Positions 1-10,304 of a stretch of 64,000 nucleotides of DNA are shown here, one piece after another. A program made the translations under genes and the position numbers. Each line of letters opens with the position of its first letter. Position 1 is the first letter of the stretch. This DNA is from Phoronis australis. Its lineage: Eukaryota > Phoronida > Phoronidae. The notes below the pieces were generated by a model that saw nothing but the letters and a program-made list of their open reading frames with translations, searched no databases and was not told where the DNA came from. The DNA lies in the NCBI GenBank assembly GCA_002633005.1, contig NMRA01000065.1, positions 174,420 to 238,419 of the forward strand. Direction: 5' to 3'.

Positions 1-834
1 CAAACTTTAACATTGTCCCTTATAATTTTCTTAATGGCGTGTTCGTCCTGGAGGTAATTATTAGACATGACATTTTTGTAGAATATCTTTTATGTGACAC
101 CGGTCCGACGTGCAGGGACTTCATAGCTAATTCTGGACACAAATCGCTTAACATGGAAATTCACAAAAGCATTGGTATACCCATTATTCACCAGTGTTTG
201 TCTTATGCGATCTACCTCTTGATTGAACAATAGCCAGTTGGACGACACCGAATACGCCCTCTTTAGGAAGTTGGCCACAACGGCGACCTTATACCGCTCA
301 GGGCACCCACTTATTGCGTGGAGACAGAAACCTTTATCAGTAGGCTTGCGGTAAACTGATGTAGAAAATTCAGATGGAGAATGGTTCACAAGAACGTCCA
401 AAAACGGAATCTTGTCATTTACAGGAAGCTCGTGGGTAAACTTCAATTCAGAGTGAAGCTCAAGTTCATCACGTAATGATAACAAGTCATCAAAGGCACA
501 ATAAACAAAAATATCATCTACATAACGTACACATGTACAGATAGGAATACCAACGATCACATTGCTAGCCCTTTTTTCCACTTCAGACATATAGAATTCC
601 GGGAAAGTGGGACCCAGAGGAGAGCCCATGCTCAAACCATCATTTTGCAAAAACAATTTCCCATTTGTATGGCGAAATAGTACTTTGGTTGTGCAGATGG
701 TTAACAACTCTCTCATACATGTACGAGTTGGTGAAATGTCGGGTGGCTTTAAATGTGGGTGACGGTATACACTATGATAAGCAAGTAGGTTTGCAGTACG
801 CGAGAAAAGGAATAAATATTCCTGGCCGAACCTT
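1..834 (-). pseudogene. Penelope-like element reverse transcriptase, partial and broken
   Basis: This is part of a Penelope-like retroelement (PLE) polymerase. The long open stretch on the minus strand (716 down to 90) contains the RT blocks QNDGLSMGSPLGP and RYVDDIF. The second block carries the catalytic Asp pair of motif C, and downstream there is the PFLDVLVNH and VYRKPTDK pattern usual for PLE reverse transcriptases. The frame stays open upstream to about 834 (LKPPDIS before the MRELLTICT block). A TAA at 90-92 interrupts it, yet homology resumes at once in the same frame (YKNVMSNNY, DEHAIKKIIRDNVK), as in the linker before the GIY-YIG endonuclease. That endonuclease would lie beyond the left edge. 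The premature stop means this copy is probably dead. Family assignment rests on motif recognition; the PLE subgroup is not resolved. Confidence 0.8.
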
Positions 835-1748
835 CACAGCATTTGATCATGAAAGTTGGAAGCCCACAGCAGTAAAATCCTGTTGTTTCTGCAGTAAATA
901 TGTTAGCAAAGGAGAACGTAAGTGTAAAAATCAGCCGTTAGAGTTTAAATGTGTGAGAAAACTTGATAAACCACCATAGAGCTCCCTTGACCATGCAATG
1001 GAAAGCACGGATTGTAGATGAGACGGAAGGACCTACAAATGTAAAGGGTGGCGAGAAACGAGATGGACGGAGTTGTGATGGAAAGAACAGATTATTTTTT
1101 CATTTTCCCCTAAAACATTCCAATTTGAATAAATTCATTGTCATCTACATATTGCGACAGGCACAGTTACAAAAATAACAATGGAATGCCATTGTTTGAC
1201 TGTCACAGTGAGTTTAAATAACGGTATACGCCCGCACGAAATAAAAAAAACAGAAATACGAATTTCTTAAAAACAATTACTTTTTGGATCACCATTTCAT
1301 ACACTTGGTGTGGCAATACATCCAACAAAGACTCTAATTTCACTACCTAGCCACACCTTTCCATCACAATATCATTCTTCCCTTCGCAATCTGGGTTCTT
1401 TGCTGCATGACTAGAAGCCAGCAGCGAGAATTGGCGAATTGCAATATTATCGCAGGTGTTTTACTGTGGTCAAAGGTAATAACTTCAAGACGTCAACCTC
1501 AGAAAAAAACGAAATTGCTAGACAAAGCAAGTTAAAGTTGTACTCTCAGTGTTAGCAAGTTGAAAGCTGATATTGTCTTTGTAAATACTGAAAACATTCG
1601 AGTGGGTCAGATACTTTTGTATCTATGACCACTCAAACTTAGGGTTACGACTTTGTGTCCTTCCCCATGCAGTCAGGAAACACTACCAATCATAAAACCT
1701 TCATAATACAATTGATCACATAACACAATTGAATGTGATACAGGTATG
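835..1748. other. no gene recognised
   Basis: Short frames only, with no recognisable domain, RNA or repeat structure. It may include the degraded 5' part of the adjacent Penelope-like element. Confidence 0.4.
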
Positions 1749-2196
1749 TATCAGGTGTCCCAAAAAGTGAGCCACTATTGACAAGTCATTTCTCAGCAAC
1801 TGACGTAACCGAATTCGTTCAAAATTTTCACAACGTGTCTTCGGGGTGTCATCAACAAGTCTACGAACTATCTCAGAGAAATATGGAAAATATGGAAGTA
1901 CTGTGAAATTAAAAGAAGCGGGGTGAAAAATGCAATATCGCTGTGACTTACATCGTGTTATAGGATCTGCCAGACAAAAAAAATTGCCTGCCTGGGTATC
2001 AAATCCACTGTTTTTTATTGTCAGATCTGTATGCAAATCAATTCTGTCCAATATTCCGGTTTGTAAGGATATCTTTGAGTGAAAGTTGAAAGTGATAATT
2101 TACAATTGAAACCTGTTTCAAGGAAAAAGTGTGGAGCGGAAGGAGAGTAGTAAGGGAGTTCCCAGGAAAAGTGTGGAGTCGTGCGACTATAAATAG

Positions 2197-2445
2197 CATG
2201 TGCGCACCCAGCGTAATATATAGGCTCGAATTTTTAACAGTGTGGACCTTTTACTAACAAAAAACGGGGTACTAAAACGGGGTTCCACTGTCAGAGCTAT
2301 GAATTGTGAATTCACGCCTTTGTACTGGACTTTTGTCTCGTTTTCTCGACCTGTTTGTTTCGCTGAGTAGGATCTTTTTGTCCACTCCGCCAAATTGGGG
2401 GGGGGCTCCTTTGAGTCCCTCGAGACCCCCCCCGGTTCGCGCATG
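2197..2445 (+). mobile_element. GC-rich MITE, copy 1, nested in the mariner
   Basis: The ends are inverted repeats beginning CATGTGCGCACCC (left) and CATGCGCGAACC (right, reversed). A 5-bp duplication AATAG flanks it at 2192-2196 and 2446-2450. The interior has the family landmarks: GGCTCGAATTTTTA, CCTTTTACT, TTTCGCTGAG, CGCCAAATTGGGGGG and a C-rich tract. The same family occurs at 31853-32108 and 36955-37209, and truncated near 60130-60248. It has no coding capacity. Confidence 0.8.
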
Positions 2446-2559
2446 AATAGTCTTATTGCTAAAATCCGCAACATAGGGTCTGTTGCGTGTAAAAGTGGTA
2501 GTGAGAGACCCAAAACTGCATGTTCAAAAAAAAACAGGATCATGTTGAGGAACTAATTT

Positions 2560-3330
2560 AATCCAGGACAAACCGAGGAATTTCAAATCTCTGATAGAAG
2601 TCGCAAACGATTTACAAGTGAGCAAGTCTTCTGTCCAAAAAATGGCGAAAAAACTGGAATTAAAACCCTTCAAAAGAATGTGGGTATCACGGAGGGATCA
2701 AAATGTTACAAAGAAAAGAAAAAAAACTTGATGCTGCTACTTGCATGACCGCTGAAATGAAAAGAATCATTTTCACTAATGAAAAAGACTTTATGCTAGA
2801 AATCGCTAAAAATCTCCGAAACGATCCTGTTTATGGGAAACAAAAACGAGATATTTAGCCTTCTCGACTCTATCATGAGACACCCAGAAAAAAAACAAAT
2901 TTTACTGACACTGACAGAGCTAAAGTTAACAGTCAACGTTAAATGCTGTTATTGGACGAAAATCTTGTCCCGGATTGCAGGCGACTTTATCCTGGAAACA
3001 ATTACGTGTTTCAGCAAGATGGGGCTCCTTCACACACGAGCAAGATAACCCAGGCTCATCTGGAGGAGGCCGCAACAAAATTCATCAAAAATGATGAGTG
3101 GGCTCCGCTCAGTCCTGACTGTAATCCAGTGGACCATGTCATATGAGACTCTCTGAAGGGGAAAGTTTACCGGGGAATAAGAGGCAAATTGACTGAAAAA
3201 GAGTTAAAAGACAGGTCAATCATGAAATCTCGATGGAAGAAATACGGAAAACTATTTCTGATTGGAAGAAACAGCTCCGTTTACTAATGGAGGAAGATGG
3301 AGGCCACATTGAGCATAGACTGAAATAAGC
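2560..3330 (+). pseudogene. mariner-type transposase relic
   Basis: Three frames together read as a transposase. An N-terminal helix-turn-helix region (SSVQKMAKKLELKPFKRM) is followed by IIFTNEKDF, and then by YVFQQDGAPSHTS and WAPLSPDCNPVDHVI in the DDE/D core. The spacing from the Asp of QQD to the Asp of NPVD is 37 intervening residues, i.e. DD37D. Two lesions are visible. The first catalytic Asp, normally within an F-S-D-E-K block, reads Asn (TNEK), and the Trp codon after HVI is TGA near 3143. There are also frameshifts between blocks. This copy cannot encode active transposase. The family is secure; the subgroup (maT-like) is an inference from the spacing. Confidence 0.82.
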
Positions 3331-3516
3331 GAGCTTCCCTTGATGTTTTTAATTTAACAGTACTCGCACAATTAGACACAAATCTATTTCATATTTTGTG
3401 CATTTATTGATGATAGCATAAGGTTGATCTGTAAGAAATCTGAAAAAAATTGGTTCATCCGTTGCTGAGTAATAAATTACATGTCAATTATGGCTCACTT
3501 TTTCGGACACCTAATA

Positions 3517-3891
3517 TATGTACATAAAAATAAACTGAAATTGATGAATGATATGTCTTACAGAAGTATTTCTACTGTCCGGATGTCAGTGATTGGTCTT
3601 ACCTGGCCACCCTCTGAACACGGAAACTTTGCACAAAGTTAGAATGCGTGGAGTGTTCTTCACAATCTTTATTTCTACTTCGTGTCCTCTGAGACTCGTG
3701 TTACATCGCAAAAGTCGCACACCAACTGGGAACGCGCCGTGGAAGTGATAACATTCAAAGGGTGATCTCGGGTCCCCTTTCTTAATCACGGACACGGTAA
3801 AGTTCTCGAGGCTCTCGCCTAAAATGAAGATATTCTTATTCACGGAAGGCGCCATTCCGATAGGCACGTCAACTTGCAAATAGGAGCATAA
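3517..3891. other. no gene recognised
   Basis: Spacer between two DNA transposons. A 97-codon minus-strand frame (3586-3879) resembles no family I know, and there is no repeat structure. Confidence 0.35.
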
Positions 3892-4229
3892 TTAAAGGCG
3901 AAGGCAACCTTTTCCCATGTCATTTTGAGCTAAAATAAGGTTGGTTGGTTATCCTAGACATATTTTTCACTTAATTACAGCTTTTCGTAATTTCATTAAT
4001 TACTCGTCCGCTTTTCCGGAAGTGACGTTTTAGGAGGCAAGCGCTTCCCGCCACTTGGTTTTGCGTTGAGCTTACTGTGCGAATCTGTTCTATTCTACTT
4101 TTGTTTTGTGCTGTTTTTCACCAATTGTCGCCACCACTTTCCATCGGCGAGTATTCTGCGGCAAGATAGGTTAGTAGAGAACTCAACTGCGTTGGATTTA
4201 GGGATTGTTTAGTGTGTTGTAAGCTGAAA

Positions 4230-4541
4230 ATGGCTGGAGTCGGTGACCCGTATCACAGTGACAGTAGTGTGAGTGACGGAGACCTTGTTCACAGCAGTGG
4301 TGACGAGGAATTTCTTCACGGACATTCAGTGGGTGGGTACATGTTTGAGCCCGAGTACACCGAGGCAGAGTACACACAGGCACAGGCAGCTGTTGAGAGA
4401 AACGAGGCGGCTACTGAAGACAGACGTGGTGACACATCTTGGTGCAAATGCCCTGTGTGCGTTGTTATGCCTACCTCAATTGAATGCTTGTGCTGTTCCG
4501 AGTTCCACATCAATTATCTTTTTGGTCTCTTCCTCCATTAG
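4230..4541 (+). CDS. transposon-borne P2X7-intracellular-domain-like protein, 3' truncated
   Basis: I chose the Met at 4230 (MAGVGD) over an upstream Met at 4212 because related copies share the acidic run just after it. The product is about 103 residues. It has an acidic Ser/Asp N-terminus (SDSSVSDGD, SSGDEEF), then YMFEPEYTEAEYTQAQ, and then the Cys-rich block DTSWCKCPVC, MPTSIECLCCSEF. The W-C-x-C-x2-C ... E-C-x-C-C layout matches the zinc-binding cytoplasmic domain of P2X7 receptors, which also occurs in stand-alone invertebrate proteins. No membrane segments are present, so it is not a receptor. The frame runs into antisense transposase sequence after CCSEF and stops, so the last part of the domain is missing. 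Function is unknown; a nucleic-acid or nucleotide binding role for the element is only a guess. Confidence 0.65.
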   Translation: MAGVGDPYHSDSSVSDGDLVHSSGDEEFLHGHSVGGYMFEPEYTEAEYTQAQAAVERNEAATEDRRGDTSWCKCPVCVVMPTSIECLCCSEFHINYLFGLFLH

Positions 4542-4657
4542 AGTGTATGTGGTATACTTGGCTGACCGCCCTGGTGAGTCAGACAAGTTCTCCTTCTCCA
4601 TGAATTCCGCCACCAACTCGAGATGTTGTGACATGTATGCGTCATTGACAACTGCTA

Positions 4658-5572
4658 TTAAATAGGAATTCTGAATGTTGTTGAATGTTGTTTTCGAAAA
4701 AAAACTTTGACTTTTCCAAAGTCCATCATTGTCTTCACCGACTGAAACGTGTTTCCAGTGAAGAGCACACCACTGGACATGGTTAAGTGGACCTCCGGCA
4801 TACCACGGACAGAGGAACAACTGTCCCACTTGCCAGAGTGTCCCGTGACACACTCCCACTGGATGGTGACCTGAGCACCCAAACTGCTTACATTGTGTCG
4901 TGTGACTCCCTCGCCACACACCTGGCACCTTCTAAATAGCTCCAACACTTTAGACAAGTCCACAATAAACTTATCAAAGTTTGGCTCACCGATCTGTTCA
5001 CTGGACGACGAACTGTCCTCTTCACTGGGTGTCGAACTGGGCCTGTAATCACTCCCACTACTCAATATCGCTGCAGGGCTGCTTAGAGGCTCTGGGCTGG
5101 AGAAAACAGCACAGGGCGAATCACTACTGGTTCCAGGAATTGCACGCTCTGGGGTACGTTCGGAGGCACGGGTGACAGTAGATGAAGTGCCTCCACTGGC
5201 TCCAGTCACTGTACTGGCCACAGCTCGCGAGGCTTCTCGCTTCAAAAACGCACTTCTCGGGGGTGGCGACGGGGCACTGCCGGGAATCAACACAGACGGA
5301 ATGGCATCCTTCTTCAAGCGTTGTTTCGCGGGGACCTTCATCAGTTCAGCGTACAAATCCCTTTCGTAATCGGACGGCAGAAAGTGCTTGCCACACACAC
5401 GGTAATTCTCCACTGCTTTGTACGTTGCGTGGACGGGTAACGCTGCGTTCTTCACACGAACGAGCCAAGTACGGCGAAGTGTGTCATCCATCGGAAAGCG
5501 ATGCAAAGGCACTCCCAAAGCGCGCGTGAGCCGATAATTACTACATCCCGGTCCGCAGCAACAGTGTGGCAT
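4658..5572 (-). CDS. THAP-domain transposase (Kolobok-like), truncated by frameshift
   Basis: The 304-residue frame starts with a complete THAP zinc finger. It shows Cys pairs at CCCGPGC (residues 4-9), the C-x2-H pair CGKH near residues 60-63 and the terminal AIPSVLIPG motif near residue 94. A long Ser/Pro/Thr linker follows (about 100-195), then the C-x2-C block CQVCGEG and the MPEVHLTMSSGVLFTGNTF region, which precedes the catalytic core in this transposase family. Near 4690 the frame shifts. The core continues in another minus frame (YLIAVVNDAY, SDSPGRSAKY, TYTLMEEETKKIIDVEL) down to about 4510, where it is cut by the deletion junction. The short acidic block I expect just before DSPG (GDGR) is missing. 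The THAP part could still make a DNA-binding protein; the transposase is inactive. Confidence 0.78.
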   Translation of the reverse strand: MPHCCCGPGCSNYRLTRALGVPLHRFPMDDTLRRTWLVRVKNAALPVHATYKAVENYRVCGKHFLPSDYERDLYAELMKVPAKQRLKKDAIPSVLIPGSAPSPPPRSAFLKREASRAVASTVTGASGGTSSTVTRASERTPERAIPGTSSDSPCAVFSSPEPLSSPAAILSSGSDYRPSSTPSEEDSSSSSEQIGEPNFDKFIVDLSKVLELFRRCQVCGEGVTRHNVSSLGAQVTIQWECVTGHSGKWDSCSSVRGMPEVHLTMSSGVLFTGNTFQSVKTMMDFGKVKVFFRKQHSTTFRIPI

Positions 5573-5990
5573 GTTGACTGACTAGTAAATGAAAGCGAAC
5601 GACGACGGAACTGAACACAACCGAGGTAGAACAATGACTGACTCGGCAGCTCTCACAGTCAGACTATGTGAAAAGAAATTGGCGGGAAGCGCTTGCCTCC
5701 TAAAACGTCACTTCCGGAAAAGCGAACGAATAATTAATGAAATTACGAAAAGCTGTAATTAAGTGAAAAATATGTCTAGGATAACCAACCAACCTTATTT
5801 TAGCTCAAAATGACATGGAAAAAGGTTGTCTTCGCCTTTAAAGCCACATTCAATCGGAAACGGAACCAAATGAACCAAAAAGCCAAAACAGTACAGAGTG
5901 GATTACGACTCAAAACCATACCCATGACTGTTCAAGATAACGAAGAATGCATTTGGGATACCACTGGTAATCCACAATAGCTGATAGCCT

Positions 5991-6240
5991 GGGACCCGTT
6001 CTTAGAAACTGACGTAAGTTCAGTTTTGACTGAAGTCCAAGATATGTATCAACTTCCAAACTTTGAAACTTCCACAGCCGGTAAGTTAGTCCAACTTAAG
6101 ACATAACTTAAGTCAAAAACTTATGTCGAACTTAAAATCATTTTTCTGGAACGTACTTAAGACAAACTGAAATTTTATTCCAAAATTTACTTAAATTTAG
6201 GATTTGTCTTAGCTAAGTCAACTTCCTTGAAGCGGGCCCC
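5991..6240. repeat. MITE-like repeat, about 250 bp
   Basis: The left end reads GGGACCCGTTCTTAGAAACT; the right end reversed reads GGGGCCCGCTTCAAGGAAGT, an imperfect terminal inverted repeat. The interior is full of CTTAAGT and ACTTAAG words. Repeats with a GGGCCCG-type start and AACTT-rich body are common in marine invertebrate genomes. It has no coding capacity, and the target duplication is unclear. Confidence 0.5.
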
Positions 6241-9180
6241 TGCCTTATAGGCATACAATCAGGTCAATGGGTCAAAGGCTATTAATTGACGCATTCCGAC
6301 GAGAAAACTGAGTTAGGCGGGTCATTTGTGGAACTTAGCCTGCCTTTCGCTGGTTTAAAGCCTATCAGAACGTATCGTATCCGGTGACTTCCTGCGGACC
6401 TGTTCCCAATGGTGACACGCCATCTTGGATGAACCACTTTGGCCGAATGTGCGCAGCCATGTTTGAAATGTGCGTCCAGAGGGTATCGCACAGCGACGGC
6501 TGCGTTGGCATTATTTCCAGACATGAAGGAAGGCTTGTTGAAGGCTTGATCAACTAGAATAGTTAAAAGTGTATGGTTCAAAATCATATTAACAAAAACC
6601 GATGGATGTGGCGGATGCGACAACCTTACGGATATGCAAAGGAAATATAGGACAGCAATCCTTAGTCTTCAAGACTGAAGGATTGACTTATGAAAAGTTG
6701 GCCAGAAGCCCGGCTGAGTTGTCACTACCTGGGACCAAACGTAACTGTGTCGAAGCCCCATTGGCTCGTGGAGCCTGAACGCCACTATTTTTGCCTCCTC
6801 AAACATATACATGTATGCGTAGCTTTTTACGTTTGTGCCTCTTCTTGTCGGAATGCCGCGCGAAGCTGACAGCCCGTTTTATACCACAAGATTGGTTGAT
6901 GTCTCCATTGTCCGGTTGCATGAAACAGTCCCAAATATGGGCTCAACTAAGTTCCCGAGATTTCCTGCGTATGTGCGGGTTGTGAAAACACTGATTGTCC
7001 CTTCTTATGCTGTTTTAGTTAACTTTTTGAATTTTATAGAAATTGGGGGTGAACTCCACGTTGAATTCTCAATATTATCGAAAATCAAGAGGGATCTTTT
7101 TATGCATCAGCACTAGTTAAAGGACTAAATCCTTATTATTTTCAATGAACTCAAGGCTTAGTTTTCAGTTATATTAGAAAATGACAGTTGTCGAAAAGGA
7201 TCTCATAATAAAGATGAAATGATAGAGAAAGATTACACCTGAGAGTAAAAAAGACACAAATACGCAAAGATTTAGGGAAAATTATTGATTCCCTATATGG
7301 AACTGTTTCGTGCAACCTGCTACATCAGGGCAGCTAGGGCTCTGACAGTTGACAAAACGTTCAAAATATTCGTCTACTTGCCAAATTGTCTTTTAGCTCC
7401 TCTACCATAGCGTTGGCTTACGACCGCAAAAGTCGGGAATTCGAATCCGTCTTGGACTTAATCTCAAATTCACAACATTTCATGACAGCGCTAAAGCACG
7501 GTAGCTTCTAGATAGTACATTAGAGTTCTGACACCTAACAGAGTTGAAGTCACGGTGCTAAGAAAATTGTTATTTTCCCAAAGTTTCGAGGAATAGAAAT
7601 AAGGAAATCTCGGTGTGGCCACTTTGTCGTAATATGAGCAGACCAATAACTGATGCGCATTTTTCAGTAAATGTATTAAACCTTTCCTATAATGTCGACC
7701 TAATGACTTCCAGGTCCCAACCTGGTTGAGATCTAAGGTTGATTTCTGACTACATGTAGGTAAAGTTTCCCAGAAACGGAGAACGCTTGGGACTAACTTG
7801 TGAAAATGGGGAAGTTTTAGAAAGTATTGTCTCTTGATTTATATGGTCGAGAGTCTGGTACAGAATATGTGAGATTGAAAGAGACTGGTAGTTAAGTTAA
7901 ACGAGCCAAATGGTCGGTTGCTATGCAAATTGGCTTTTAGTTCAAATAGCATTTCGTCGGGCTGCGTGGTTAGAGCTAACCTGAGATGTGCATCTTTAGT
8001 GTCGCTTCAATATGATTAGTCAAAATGATAGCGCAAAATGGTGGATTTGGTTTTGCGATACTTTTTGCCATTGAAAAGTGACCACAAAACGTAAGACTGG
8101 AGGAACATTTCTAATAGTCACCACGTGCATTAGGACGACGTGAGTTGCAAAATTGTGCTATAACGACAAGAACCGTCAATGTACGGTCTTCCTCCCTATG
8201 TAGAGTGGAAAATGTTAACTCACCTATTTCCCATTTGGCGTGGCTGTCCCAACTCTGCGCATGTTCCAGCATGATCAGATGCACGAGCACCAGATTAAGT
8301 TGACCTGGAAATATGCGATATGCCTAACAAGAAAAACGCGCACATCCAACCCTGTTGCGACACATACTGTCTCACTTGACACATATTGTCGCCCCGGGGG
8401 GAAAACTTCAATATGTAGTTGGTGTCACGATATATGCCGTGAAGCCCTATATATTTTGTTGCGCCGTCGACGCTATTTATAGATGTTGACGGCATATGTT
8501 GTTGCACTTGGCATGTACTGTCGTCCTGTACAGTATGTGTCGAGTGCGACGTTTGTGTCTCCACAAACTCTTGGTCGTCTACAACGGACATTATAGGGAA
8601 ACAATACAAAATACTGGCAGGAAACATTTCAGAATAAGGAAAAATCGTCGTCATGCCTACAAATGAATGCAACAGAAAACAAAAACATTGAAAATTTCAT
8701 TAAATACATCGTATGATTGTTTAGGGTTTCTCTTACTTAGCTAAAAACTAGCTGATGTTTTTGAGCGGGGTGTGAAATATATGTTGGTCTATTTAAAGGT
8801 TTACTTACCACTGCTGTAAGTGTTCATCTCTCTAAAGTTACAACTTAAATTTGGTCAATGCGCGAGCTTTCCTCGTAGACTCACGAATTCGCGAGACGAA
8901 GTACTTTCTTGTTCTTTCGTTTCGCATCATCAAATTTGAATGAATTCATACATTCTAAATCTAACGCGTAATTTCATGTGCACGTTAAAATATGTTCGTG
9001 ATTCTGAACACCCACGCGCTTTAAAAGTAAGCAATGAAGCCATGTTTCAATAAATATTGGAGCTTTGCAAATGGAAAATGTTCAAATATTTAAGCAGACT
9101 TCAAATCGTTTGTTTTTTATATCAACGTGGGTGGTTTAAGAATTAAGTTTTTATTTCTCTGTACGTAGGTGACGCAAATT
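6241..9180. other. no gene recognised, two small structured repeats
   Basis: Only short frames without recognisable domains. The stretch holds a possible tRNA-type SINE head (7395-7460) and an imperfect hairpin (about 8495-8540, arms near CATGTACTGT and ACAGTATGTG). The rest looks like unique intergenic DNA. Confidence 0.4.
7395..7460 (+). repeat. possible tRNA-derived SINE head
   Basis: TAGCTCCTCTACC, then GCGTTGGCTTACGACCGC and GGAATTCGAATCC, has the spacing of RNA polymerase III boxes A and B as found in tRNA-like SINE heads. It is too diverged for a working tRNA: the acceptor stem does not pair. Confidence 0.4.
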
Positions 9181-9975
9181 GCGTTATGCCGATTACACAG
9201 CACTCCTTGCAAGCCAAGCTGAAGACGTGCAGAACACACTGAACACTGTAGAGGAAGTAAGTGGAGAACATGGACGTGGCATGAACACCAAGAAAACAAA
9301 AGTAATGGTCATATCAAAAAAACACCCCAGTAAATGTCGACATCAAAGTTGAAGATTCACAAATAGAACAAGTAAATAGATTGAAATACCTTGGGCAAAC
9401 TATAAAGACAGATTGAAAATGTGAAACAGAGATAAGAGAACGAACTGGAATGGCCAAATCAGGATTTATAGGAATGAAAACAATATTAACATCAAGAAAC
9501 ATATCAATCGCCCTCAGACTGCGACTCACAGCTTGCTACATATATTCGATCCTTATGTACGTATGTGAGGCATGGACTCTCAATAAAACATTGGAAAGAA
9601 AGATCGAAGCGTTTGAAATGTGGATATTTAGAAGGATCGGAAGAATAAGCTTGACGCAGAAAATGACAAATGAAGACGCGTGCAAACAACTAGGTGTCAA
9701 ACCATCTCTTTTGTCTACCATCCAAAGTGGTAAATTGAACTTTTTTGGGCACACGGCAAGACACGACAGCATACAGAAAGACATACTATACGGGCACGTG
9801 GAAGGGAAAAGAGCAAGAGGACGACGATTAACGTGGAGGGATGACATCAAGACATGGACAAGATCAACGATGACAGAATGCACCAGACTGGCAAACAACA
9901 GAGAGAGATGAAGGTCCATTTCACGTCGACTTCAAAAGAGATGACACCCGATGATGATGATGATGATGATGCAGG
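9180..9975 (+). pseudogene. non-LTR retrotransposon (LINE) reverse transcriptase 3' end
   Basis: Two frames join into the C-terminal part of a LINE ORF2. The first (9183-9340) reads RYADYTALLASQAEDVQ and GMNTKKTKVMVISKK, i.e. the RT catalytic box with its second Asp changed to Tyr, plus the following Asn/Lys block. The second (9450-9911) reads YSILMYVCEAWTL, FRRIGRISL, FFGHTARHD and GKRARGRRLTWRDDI, the thumb and C-terminal region. A frame break separates them. The copy ends in a (GAT)n tail at about 9950-9972, as in LINE families with microsatellite 3' tails. The 5' part is absent, so this is a 5'-truncated dead insertion. Confidence 0.82.
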
Positions 9976-10304
9976 TGACGAAAATGGGAAAACTCAAAAC
10001 TAAACCAGTGACTTACGAAACAGGTACAGCAACTTGCATTACCGTGATCGTAAATTCTTTTCGTTGACTGGGAGATAATCTATAGCATTTACGAGTAAAA
10101 ACACCAAAAAATCGTATGTCGGCGGTTTCAGTTGCAAGCTATCCCTCAGTTCTAATTGAAATATTTTTGTCCACTACTGTAAGATTTTTGGTTTCACGTT
10201 TAACGGGGTTCGTCAAAGAATGCCAAAAAGTCGAACCTATTCGTTGTTTAAGATATTGGCTAATTTATGAAACAATAGAACATTATCTTTTCTGAAATGA
10301 TCTG

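Larger units (their letters stand above)
1751..3514 (+). mobile_element. Tc1/mariner-type DNA transposon (DD37D), degenerate
   Basis: The element is bounded by imperfect terminal inverted repeats of about 55 bp. The left end starts TCAGGTGTCCCAAAAAGTGA; the right end read in reverse starts TTAGGTGTCCGAAAAAGTGA. Both arms continue through ATTGACA and CTCAGCAAC. A TA dinucleotide flanks each end (1749-1750 and 3515-3516), the target duplication expected of Tc1/mariner. Inside are a broken transposase and a nested 249-bp GC-rich MITE at 2197-2445. Because the MITE has its own target duplication, it arrived after the mariner. The element is not autonomous now. Confidence 0.88.
3896..5837. mobile_element. 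TTAA-flanked THAP transposon (Kolobok-like), internally deleted
   Basis: TTAA flanks both ends (3892-3895 and 5838-5841). The terminal inverted repeats run about 165 bp with few differences: 3896 to about 4060 against about 5673 to 5837, outer end AGGCGAAGGCAACC. They include shared landmarks such as GCGCTTCCCGCC and CTAGACATATTTTTCACTTA. Two genes point inward from the ends: a small acidic protein gene on + (4230) and a THAP-domain transposase on - (5572). Their 3' parts collide near 4505, where transposase sequence is joined directly to the second gene, which marks an internal deletion. TTAA target, THAP domain and the transposase core blocks fit the Kolobok superfamily; that name is inference from known families. 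Arm similarity suggests fairly recent activity. Confidence 0.85.

Noticed and set aside
1716-2051. Minus-strand frame over the mariner left end
   Set aside because: Lies across the terminal inverted repeat; an incidental frame.
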